Shown here: piece after piece, positions 23,838 through 32,401 of the stretch | Numbering within the stretch: position 1 is the first letter of the stretch | Layout of the letters: each line of letters starts with the position of its first letter | Source: Ctena decussata | Taxonomy: Eukaryota > Mollusca > Bivalvia > Lucinida > Lucinidae | Direction: 5' to 3' | NCBI GenBank assembly: GCA_963989385.1 | Contig: OZ022505.1 | Location: 57,167,737 to 57,231,736, forward strand | DNA: 64,000 bases | Made by a program: the position numbers and the translations under genes | Notes under the pieces: generated by a model | What the model saw: the letters and a program-made list of their open reading frames with translations, nothing else | The model's database searches: none | What the model was told of the DNA's origin: nothing

Positions 23838-25102
23838 CAGGGCTGGACCCAGAGCACCTGAAGACGGAGGGGGGGGGGGGCACAGAATGCCGAAGACATG
23901 ATTCGCGTGAGCCGCGAGGGGGGGGAGAGTATGAGAGGGGATTTCCCCCTCTCATTTGGGGGTTCCGGGGAGCATCCCCCGGAAATTTTTTTTGAAAATT
24001 GTAGTGCCGGAGAAGCATTTTTAAGTCTGCTTGTGGTCAAAATTTCAGATTTCAAACTTGATTTTGAAAGCCATTTTGACATACTTCATGAATATTTTGC
24101 TTCAATTTCAGCTTATACTGGTACTGGACCTGGAATGCAAATATTTAATCAATAATTTTGCAGGGCTTCCATTAGCTTTCATTAGAAATTCAGGAAGACC
24201 CAGACTTCCTACCCCTCAAATTTGGAAGTCCCGCATGAGAAACTAGGAAGTCGAACTTTTTTCCACGCAACGGCTGTCGAAAGTTATGGAAGAAATAAAG
24301 TACTGTACATTATATTAAACTTTACTGCAAGAAGCTGCGAAGGCCAGATATAAATTGGTCAACTCGTTAGATCAAAGTGGCGCCGACGCTTTTCATACCC
24401 TTCTAAATTTCGCCGATAGAATTTACCGTAATGATCAAGAAAGTAGGACAGAAGTGACACTGTGGGTTACGGAGATAAAATGTGAGATATATATTAACCG
24501 GAGTTGGAAAAATTACGACGTACTGAAATAAACTCTAGTTTACCGTTGCACTTCAGTTTGGCGTCCTCATTTTTTCGCAAGCGCAAGTATTATTTACAGT
24601 CAGACAGTGGTGCATCCAAGCAGCCGCCAAGATCAAACGATTACTTAAAACTGTCAATTCATGTGTACTTACACGGTCGCATTAATTTACTCCCAGCGGA
24701 GTTATTTCTAAATAAGGGCGGGGCTTAGGCTGTCGCTGTAATATTAATACTTCCAATTGGACAATAGGCGGAGCTAAATACGTAGTCACGGTTCTCACTG
24801 ACAAGAGTCGGTCAACCGTTTAATCACAAAGCTCCCAGGACGCGTGTCAAAGGTAATACCGATAAAATGTTTATTGAAGGATGATATAATTTCTGAACAT
24901 TGGCGTACGCCGGAACACGTGACTTGAAATTATCACGCACCATCGGACAACAAATTGGCGTACTTTTACGCGCTGAAAATTGGCGAAATTGTAGAGATTT
25001 TTTATTTTTTTTACAGGGGGACAAGGTATGACTCGCGGTCGATTCGGGGGCACGTGCCCCTTTTGCCCCCCACCCCCCCCCCCCCCCTTGGGTCCGGCAC
25101 TG
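23838..25102. mobile_element. hAT-like non-autonomous element, about 1.27 kb
   Basis: The left end CAGGGCTGGACCCAG (23838-23852) and the reverse complement of the right end CTTGGGTCCGGCACTG (25087-25102) match in most positions, and both are followed inward by G/C homopolymer runs. CAG...GG termini are typical of the hAT superfamily. An inner GGGGGTTCCGGGGAGCATCC palindromic patch lies at about 23960. No transposase frame was found. No matching 8-bp flanks are visible, so one flank may be rearranged. Confidence 0.6.
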
Positions 25103-25550
25103 CGGACCTTTAGCGAAGCTTTTTCTGTTATGTGTTGACCCCTACTGAGAAGGTAGGTAAAACTAAAATAAATTGGCAGAGCTGCGTCGATTCACCTGGT
25201 TATGCTAATTTACTTAGGTTTTACCTTTTGTAACAGAGGGAAATATGAAAATTTGGATTTAATCTGTCATTGCATTTTTGAAAGACAGAAAAAAATCGTC
25301 CTAGCTAGAATACTATATTACATGGGTATTGTGTCATGCCCATCGTGTAGCATTTAAATACGGCAAAACCAAAAAGACTGATCGTTTGGTCTTTTGGAGA
25401 CGAAAGTATGAATACTTTTTGTCATGCCAGAATCCACAAACCTGCACTAATGAAGCCGTATGACTTGTGCAAACATTGACTCGATTTAGCCTTTATTTCC
25501 GTTCATCTAGTACCCTGTTCGCATAAACAGCGTCTAACAAATCGACAACT
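25103..25550. other. Intergenic, nothing recognised
   Basis: No repeat or coding signal stands out. Confidence 0.5.
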
Positions 25551-25775
25551 GAGCCGCGACACGACAAAACCAGCAAAGTGGCATGTCGGCCACGCGAAGA
25601 CTCACGTCTGCCTGGGCATCCGCCTTGGCTGATCAGAGGCTTCGCTGAGCGCTTAAAGGGTAGCTATGGGTCTAAACTACCTCCATGCGGACAGTGAAGA
25701 TCTGATCAAACTAGACCATGCCCGACCAGATCTGAGTCTGCGCTGGGCACACATGCCACTTTGTTGTTGCGGTTC
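25551..25775. mobile_element. GAGCC palindromic MITE, copy 2 (225 bp)
   Basis: Starts GAGCCGCGACACGACAAAAC and ends GTTGTTGCGGTTC, a partly eroded right end. The internal mirrored CTGATCAG/CAGCCTGGGC words are present. Flanks AACT and AGTT do not form a clean duplication, so one flank has changed. Confidence 0.85.
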
Positions 25776-26499
25776 AGTTATTCAGATGCATAAGCCAAGC
25801 ATAGGCTGTAAGGTGCAGTTTTGCTTGAAACTTTTGACGCGATAATTCTTGTTTATTGGCAGCCGGAACCTCAATCCTCTCAAAGAAATACCCAATCTCA
25901 TACATGCAACAGGGCCATAAAATCACAAAATACCTTGTCATCACACTGCGTTCTGGACTGAGCCATGTCATAAGAAAAGTGGCATTATTTCATGCTAAGT
26001 GCCAGACCATGATAAGATTGTGCATCCGACCAGTTTTAAATTCTTTTCTAACCTCTTTGCCTAAAATACCCTGATCCTGAGGACAAATTTTACGAATAAT
26101 TATTATTTGATAATAGTTTTCTTGAACACCCAATCAGTCCCCACAATTATCATTATCATTTAATGGCGTACAGTGGAGCAATCTGTTTGTAGGTATACAT
26201 AATGTCCAGTTCCATAACGGCGTTTCCCAGAATTTTATTAAGTTGTGAACCATTTGCATGCCTGACCAGCTTGCGCAAAATGCGTTTACAATACTGCTTG
26301 CTCCATAAATTCTATACAGTAGAGTTGTTGCGCATGCGCTTACAAGGCTAAGTTTGCGCGCAGGCTGTCCTGAGTATATGAAACTTCTAGAATATTTTAA
26401 GCGGACAACAGATATCGTCATGCATAGCCTGGTCTTGGTTTTTGTAGAGACAGCGCAAAACATCATCTTGCTCCTCAGCGAGGTTAGAACTGGACATTT
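25776..26499. other. Intergenic, unassigned ORFs
   Basis: A 125-codon minus-strand ORF (26134-26511) and a 72-codon plus-strand ORF (25856-26074) show no recognised motif. The first is one of the longest non-repeat ORFs in the window but runs into MITE copy 3 and has ordinary composition. Not called as a gene. Confidence 0.35.
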
Positions 26500-26729
26500 G
26501 AGCCACGACACGATAAAATTAACAACGTGGCATGTGTGACCAGCAAAGAATCAGACCAGCCTGGGTATATGCCCAGGCTGATCTGAGTCTTTGCTGTGCG
26601 CTTAAGTGGTAACTAGGAGTGTAAGCTAGCTTCATGCGAATAGAGAAAACTCCGATCAGACTGGTTGGACGCGCATGCTGATCTGAATCTTTGCTGGGTG
26701 CATATGCGACTTTGTTTGTGTTGCGGCTC
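26500..26729. mobile_element. GAGCC palindromic MITE, copy 3 (230 bp)
   Basis: GAGCCACGACACGATAAAAT at the left, GTGTTGCGGCTC at the right. A clean 4-bp duplication ATTT flanks it (26496-26499 and 26730-26733 by alignment). Minor substitutions relative to copy 1. Confidence 0.88.
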
Positions 26730-26944
26730 ATTTCAAATTTACACTCATATGGCACCTAAGACATCTGTATAGCGCAGATTTTACAAAGTTTACTCTTCAC
26801 ACGAGTTCTAACACATTTCTATATGCTTTGTGCATACATTCAAATGGATATATCGCCAGCCATATTTTCCCACCTTTTTTGACAAGTGGAAACAACTATT
26901 TGACTTCCTGTTTTCTTTCCTGGAGCTTGGATCAACTCTTTCGC

Positions 26945-27123
26945 TCACCGAAGACTCAGTTCAGCCTGGGCGGAATCTTTGCAGTCTGCATGGATGTGGC
27001 TTAGAACCTTAGATATCCTTTAAGCACAGTGAAGACTCTAATTAGACTGGGCGAACGTCCAGGCTGATCCGAGTCTTCACTGGGTGCACATGCCACTTTG
27101 TTGGTTTTGTCCTGTTTCGGCTC
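26945..27123. mobile_element. GAGCC palindromic MITE, copy 4, left end missing
   Basis: Family words from CACCGAAGACTCAGTTCAGC onward, then the complete right end (TTGTTGGTTTTGTCCTGTTT, CGGCTC). About 45 bp of the left arm are missing. It ends 60 bp before the large foldback element. Confidence 0.8.
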
Positions 27124-27490
27124 ATATATAATTTGAGTATGCAAATGCGCCACTGCTGTTAGACTCATTTTCTCGGTCACAGGACACTTCGACCCCAAAC
27201 CATCTCGGCCCCTAGACACCTCGGCCCCAAACCATCTCGTCCCCACCTAGAAATAAATTCCTGGACACTTCGGTCCCTAGTCACTTCGGCCCCTAGTCAT
27301 CTCGGCCCCATAGCCCTAGTCACTTCGGTCCCAGTTTGACAAATTTAATTTCACAGTTTTTTTGCCCATTTTAATATTTTACTTTTTTTTAAAGTATTAT
27401 TCCTCGAAACGCGAGTTACAATAACTAAAATTTATTTTAGAAAGCTGATCTTCCTATTTTCAGGTTCATTCATCAAAATTCAGTTTTGAC

Positions 27491-27532
27491 ATCTATCTAT
27501 CTATCTACCTATCTATCTATCTATCTATCTAT
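27491..27532. repeat. (CTAT)n microsatellite, left arm of the foldback element
   Basis: About ten ATCT units with one substitution. It is paired in inverted orientation with the GATA tract at 28993-29032. Confidence 0.95.
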
Positions 27533-28524
27533 GACATTCGACCTTCCTAGCGTCCAGGTAAGCAGCGGTATCGATTAATCGTGGCACGCGACATCGATTA
27601 GTGAATGATAAACTCAGGTGTGATATTTAATGATGAGTAATAAACAAACGCACATGAGCAAGACAAGGCGTCTTTAATATTATCATGGCTGGAGATACTG
27701 AAAGAAGAGTCTTACAATATATTGAAATTAACATATGTAACCAACAGAATGGTTAGTATTATATGTAGCTTATAAATTAATACTACCGATAATGAGGAAA
27801 GAGATCAAATATGACATTACTTTAATGTAAACATCATATATCAAACAAACGTGAAATATGAAAAAAAAAAAAAAAAAAAAAAAACAAGAAAAACTATGTG
27901 GACTAACTTTCGATGTCAAAGTACAAAGTCACTATTAGAAAAAGATTATCTAGAATGCTTATAAAAGTTCGATACTGCTAACAGTCAAGTAAATTACATT
28001 CACTTCCTTGCTTGTATTTACGAATGTTTTACATATCAGCACTGAAATAGCTCAAACAAAATATTGGCTATTGGTGTAGGGCATAATATTGTCATAGAAA
28101 ATATTTAATATATCTGGATGAATCGCGGACCGCAATCGAATTCATGAGACTGGTACAAATAAAATCGATTGTGGTAACAATCACGTGCGCGAATGGGAAA
28201 TTATCCTAGTATCATCATATGTTCTCTCTTTCTTTCCTCCATAGGAGAGTAACACACATACGAGGGATAAGCATCATACTATGACATTATGCGAGACCTA
28301 ATATTGATTTTCTTACTGGCTCATGATTGTGTTAATTAACAGATATATTTTATCTTCTCTTTTAATTCATAATTATCTTAAACTGTAACATAATTTTCTC
28401 ATGAACTTTCATCCAGAATTTTAATATGATAATATAATGACTAACGAAATTTAGTGACAAAAATTATTTGGAAATGGTAAAATGACGAGGGAGTATATTT
28501 GTAACTGTTATCAGTTATCGCTGA

Positions 28525-28690
28525 TGAGTCTTCGCACCAATATAAGTAGCATTATCGCCGTCTGATATGAGTCTTCGCACCAATATAAGTAGCATTATCG
28601 CCGTCTTTCATATTTTGGCGTCTGTGACAGACGCCAAAATATGAAAGACGGCGATAATGCTACTTATATTGGTGCGAAGACTCATATCAG
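28525..28690. repeat. Perfect 64-bp hairpin plus a direct copy of its outer arm
   Basis: Positions 28562-28625 are the exact reverse complement of 28627-28690, leaving a one-base spacer at 28626. In addition, 39 bp of the left arm (28568-28606, starting TGAGTCTTCGCACC) occur as a perfect direct copy at 28525-28563. The absence of any mismatch means the structure is recent or maintained. It lies in the centre of the large foldback element. No ORF. Confidence 0.95.
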
Positions 28691-28992
28691 TCTGCCATCT
28701 TCTTAGAAACAATCATTAATTTACAAAAAAAAAAAAACTAAAACAAAGTTAGCAGAGAATTCTGGTAGGTCTGAATAAATGCGTAGACTGATTTCGGTAT
28801 TTACAACTCCCGCACATGGCGTACGGTCCTTTTTCAAATTAAAGACGCCTTAACTTGCCCAAGCTTGTTGATTATTAATACTCGTTAAATCACACCTACC
28901 TTGATTGTGTAAATCAATAATCGATGATCGATAATTAATCGATACTGACTATTTTTCAGACATATATGCAGGCAGACGGTCGGATGTACAAT

Positions 28993-29032
<40 letters not shown>
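28993..29032. repeat. (GATA)n microsatellite, right arm of the foldback element
   Basis: Ten uninterrupted GATA units, inverted relative to the CTAT tract at 27491. Confidence 0.95.
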
Positions 29033-29099
29033 TTTCAGTCGTCGTAAAAAATGACCCAAAATTGGCAAAAAAGTATAATTGAAAGAGCAAACTTTTGCT

Positions 29100-30190
29100 A
29101 GGTTAAAACGAACCGCTATAAATCTAAGTAACTACGGCTAGTTTACCCATAAACTCAGAGATAAATGATCTATCATATTACACCATGGTTTGTTCTATGA
29201 TAAATATTATGATAAAAGATAGTTAGCAGCTTGGCGGTTTCAGGTCTTCACCACTCGCAACAGACTCCCCCTCCCCAATCCCCCACCGCTCTTAATCTTC
29301 TGTTTTCTCACTCTGCCTGTCATGTGTTAACTTCCGTTTTGTTTTCTTGCTTCAAATTCATTTCTGAATAATTTCTTTTCTTTTCTTTTCTAATTTTCTT
29401 ATTTCAATTTTCTTTTTTTAAATTTTCATTCATTCCCTCCCCCCCCCCTTTTTTCTGATAAATATCGGATTCTGAGATTCTGTAGGTTAAACGGTATTTT
29501 CTATCGACGAGAACGCCTGTTATGTGATAATTTGATTGTATGCTTTGGAAATTACTCCCATCCAGTAAAATAATGCAGTGGGAAATTCTGTTTACGAATA
29601 GGCCGTCCGCCAAGGGTAGTAAGGAACAAAGTGGACTTAGTATCCTTGGCTTGCGAAAATGGTTGTATTGCTACTCATGATCAGATTAATAATGTACTTT
29701 CCGTTTTGTGTGCTTCTTGGTTACAAAGGATCGCTTATTCAAGCGCTAATGAAATTTGTTGAATTTTGTGAGAGCCTTTTCACCGAGCATTCCGTTCAAG
29801 ATACTGCTGGAGGGGGGGGGGGGGGGGGGGTCGATGGTACTGGGTATAAGTTCCAGTGCCGGAGCGTCCTACTGATTTGGATAAAAGTACGACAAGGGCC
29901 TACTGAGCTTGCAGTAGGTGCGGGTGGGGGTTGTTTGGACATTCCCCCCCCCCCCCGTCTTTCAGTTCTCTCTCCTTTCTCCCTCTCTTTGGGAGACGGC
30001 CCGATATAGACTGAAATACTTCTCAAAGGGCCGCTATACCCAAAACAACCAACCAACCAAAAATCGGGATACTGCAAAAGTAATAGCTGTATATCATAAA
30101 ATAACAATGCAAAACAAAGCCTTAATGCACTTAAATTTCTCTAAAATAGCGTTTCTGATATTTAAACATAAATATATTAAAAATACGAAA
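29100..30190. other. Probable insertion inside the right arm of the foldback element
   Basis: This stretch has no counterpart in the left arm and separates the inner arm from the GGCCGA units. It contains long G and C runs (29811-29830, 29944-29957) and, at 29998-30060, a SINE tail (GACTGAAATACTTCTCAAAG, then CAACCAACC). The ORFs here are homopolymer-rich and overlap on both strands. Insert boundaries are approximate. Confidence 0.45.
29998..30060 (+). mobile_element. SINE 3' tail fragment with (AACC)n
   Basis: The tail matches that of the SINEs at 18412 and 31089. Only the 3' end is recognisable. Confidence 0.65.
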
Positions 30191-30346
30191 ATATGAGTAG
30201 GGCTGAAATGTCTTAGGGGCCGAGATGACTATGGGCCGAAGTGTCCATCATGACTGGGGCCGAGGTGACTGGGGCCGAAGTGACTGGGGCCGAGATGGTT
30301 TGGGGCCGAGATGTCTAGGGGCCGAGATGGTTTGGGGCCGAAGTGT

Positions 30347-30511
30347 TTGTAAATCATTTTCTCATATCCTCACTCGTGTGAAAATGATAAAACACGCGTG
30401 AACTAAGAACTTTTAAACTAAACTGACGTCACTTCAACTACGTTTAAACTATAAAACTTGATATCATTTGAATTTTCAAATAGAATAGTTATCCAAAGAA
30501 CGTCCACTCTG
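30347..30511. other. Short intergenic spacer
   Basis: Nothing recognised apart from the possible TSD word near 30354. Confidence 0.4.
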
Positions 30512-30605
30512 GGCACACAATACTGAATCAACATTCAATCAACATTGATTCAACGTTATGAAGTTGAATCAACGCCGATTCAATATTGATTCAATGTTGT
30601 GTGCC
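30512..30605. mobile_element. Miniature 94-bp inverted-repeat element made of TTGATTCAA words
   Basis: The ends are GGCACACAA (30512-30520) and TTGTGTGCC (30597-30605). The interior alternates TGAATCAAC and GTTGATTCAA words, so nearly all of it can pair. No target duplication could be assigned. Confidence 0.7.
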
Positions 30606-30779
30606 TGCTTGGTCAAAACCAACACAATTACGAGTAAACCCTAAAACTTAAATAAGCCAATCTGACTAAAGTCTCAACATAGCCAAAGGTGTCTTTATAG
30701 CAGATAACAGACTATACGGATCCACAGGATTCCAATCCTTAGCTATGTCGAGTGTTTTGTTTTAGATTTTTTAATCTTT
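30606..30779. other. 3' flank of the recombinase pseudogene
   Basis: No feature. AATAAA-like words on the minus strand are not distinctive. Confidence 0.35.
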
Positions 30780-31536
30780 TCAATATTTGACATACACGTT
30801 GCAATTAGAAAAACAAGGTCGGTTTTCTCTGAACACTTCCCTGTCATTATATATAGTGTCATCACACAGTTGCCCAGCTTTGATTTTAGCCTTTTTTGGT
30901 TGTATGTTTTCCTTCGTGTCCTCATTTGCGGAGGGTGGGTCCAGAACAGCCGCAACTCGTTTCTGAATATCACTCGACGCAACCTTGTACTTACGTACAC
31001 TTCTTTCTGATCTATGTCCAGTCCTTTTCATCATCTGCTGCTCGTCCACCCCGCCATGTACAACTGTGTCGCGCAGGTTCTTTTCCCATTAGGAGCCCCG
31101 GTAGCTCTGTGGGTTAAGCGCTGGCCTACTGATCTAGCGGTCGCAGGTTCGAACCCGCCAGAGGCGGAGTTCTTTCCATCCTAAACGGAGTTCCATTGCA
31201 CACAGCCTTTCATTATCATCCGCCCATCGTCCTGATATGACTGAAATACTGTTGAAAAGGACGTAAAGTCGCAAGTCATCCTTCCATCCATCTTTTGCCA
31301 CTATGGTCTGTATAGATTCCGGCATGATCAGCTCTCGCGCAGATCACTTTTATCATATTCTTGAGCTTATTGAAGTCGACCACTTGATTCCCGTACCAAA
31401 TCGGGAGACCAGCTAGAGACCTCCGATAGAACGCACCTTCGCCAAGTGTCTTTAGGTATTTTTCGAAGAGATCCGCAATCGGCTTTTCGTCTGACAAATA
31501 AATATAAACCTGCCGTATACAAGCCGTCACGTACAA
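30780..31536 (-). pseudogene. Crypton/DUF3504-type tyrosine recombinase, C-terminal remnant split by a SINE
   Basis: Read on the minus strand, 31536-31300 encodes an upstream segment (EKYLKTLGEGAFYRR, LAGLPIWYGNQVVDF, LKNMIKVICARA, TDHSGK), and 31078-30780 continues it (RTCATQLY, then DEQQMMKRTGHRSERSVRKY). This is the order seen in the catalytic domain shared by Crypton transposons and the DUF3504 domains of ZMYM, QRICH1 and KIAA1958 proteins: the H-x-x-R/K region, TGHRS with the second catalytic histidine, and the Y of RKYK as candidate nucleophile. A SINE with its own target duplication interrupts the frame exactly at SGK/GKR. A one-base frameshift lies just before DEQQ. The N-terminal part is missing beyond 31536, where MITE sequence begins. 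A dead Crypton relic is more likely than a host exon. Confidence 0.7.
31089..31290 (+). mobile_element. tRNA-derived SINE inserted in the recombinase frame
   Basis: Begins AGGAGCCCCGGTAGCTCTGT. A-box TAGCTCTGTGGGTTAAGCG and B-box GGTTCGAACCC are well spaced for a tRNA head. The tail is ATATGACTGAAATACTGTTG, then AAAAGGACG and CCATCCATC. The target duplication TCTTTT(C/G)CCA lies at 31079-31088 and 31291-31300 (one mismatch). Body shorter than the SINE at 18412. Confidence 0.85.
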
Positions 31537-31640
31537 AGAAGCACTAATATGGTATGTGCACCCAACGAAGACTCAGATCAGCCTGGCGTCCTCCCAGTCT
31601 TATCAGTCTTCCGTGTGCACTTAGTCAGCAGTTCGTAATC
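31537..31640. mobile_element. Remnant of the GAGCC palindromic MITE family
   Basis: CCAACGAAGACTCAGATCAG, CCTGGCGTCCTCCCAGTC and TATCAGTCTTCCGTGTGCAC are internal family words. It lies where the recombinase frame stops being recognisable. Confidence 0.6.
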
Positions 31641-31930
31641 CTGGCTATGTCAATCAGCGAAACAGACAGGAAGTCACAAAACGTCAAACAGTAAAAACAG
31701 AATTACACCCTAACACCTTACACGCCGTGAGCAAATCGTTATAAGGAAAGTAGCGATACAAGCAATTTATTCACTTAACATAGGACAATATGCCATTTGA
31801 ACAACATCTAAGGCAATAATAAGTCCAATCCAAGTGATAAATATACGTAAAACACTATTCAAGATAAATGGGTAATGTACCCCTCCATGGGAAATAACCC
31901 TGCCATTTAGAAGTTTTCCTCCCCTCACAA
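31641..31930. other. Intergenic, nothing recognised
   Basis: A 73-codon minus-strand ORF reaches into the next hairpin element and was not accepted. Confidence 0.4.
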
Positions 31931-31935
31931 AGCAG

Positions 31936-31996
31936 ATCAGCTCCTGAAGAGAAGAATTTGCTCCTCTACGAGCAACTTCTCCCCTCAAGAGCTGAC
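31936..31996. mobile_element. Small hairpin element (AGCTC...TTTGCTC family)
   Basis: CAGCTCCTGAAGAGAAGAAT, TTGCTC faces GAGCAACTTCTCCCCTCAAG, AGCTGA, giving an imperfect hairpin with a short loop. A partial relative lies at about 32245-32275 (GATCAGCTCTCGAAAGGAAG) and a cleaner one at 53937-53990. Confidence 0.55.
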
Positions 31997-31999
31997 CTC

Positions 32000-32401
32000 A
32001 ATTAGGGGAGTTCATCACAGGGAAAAGTAAAGGAAGTCATCAAAGTATTTCCCCTTTGTAAGAATGCGAAATAGTAGTGGCACAGGTGACGTGACTTTTT
32101 TTTATAGACTCGGCCATGCTAGCTTAACAATTCTATGTCTATACTTAGTTTCAAAGAAAATGTTTAGGCGTTTATACGGCATATAAACACTACTGAGTGG
32201 AGCCATTTATGAAACTCCGCTACCCCTTATGCTCGCATTCTTTCTCCACGGCGATCAGCTCTCGAAAGGAAGAATTTGTTTCAAAAGGGGCATCATTTGT
32301 CATAAGAACCAGACCTCATTTTGAAACAGCCCACCGGTCCTGGACATAACAGGAGTCACAAAAATTGTCTCCCACTATAAGCCAGAGGACCAATGGCCCT
32401 G
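32000..32401. other. Intergenic with a partial hairpin-family copy
   Basis: Only the degenerate half-copy at about 32245-32330 was recognised. Confidence 0.4.

Larger units (their letters stand above)
27184..30346. mobile_element. Large foldback element with tandem GGGGCCGAAGTG termini
   Basis: The left end (27184-27340) is a run of CACTTCGGCCCC / CATCTCGGCCCC units about 17-20 bp long. The right end (30195-30346) is the same units in reverse complement, so the termini are inverted repeats built from short tandem units. Inverted similarity continues inward: a tetranucleotide tract (CTAT at 27491, GATA at 28993), ATCGATTAAT words and AAGGCGTCTTTAAT (27667) facing ATTAAAGACGCCTTAA (28840). The right arm looks interrupted at about 29100-30190. 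A possible 10-bp direct repeat TCATTTTCTC lies just outside both ends (27165 and 30354). No coding frame. Confidence 0.7.

Noticed and set aside
26134..26511. 125-codon minus-strand ORF as a gene or exon
   Set aside because: No recognised domain; it overlaps the start of MITE copy 3 and no splice or codon-bias support could be seen. Left as unassigned.
29796..30107. Proline/glycine-rich ORFs on both strands
   Set aside because: Produced by G and C homopolymers; overlapping frames on opposite strands.
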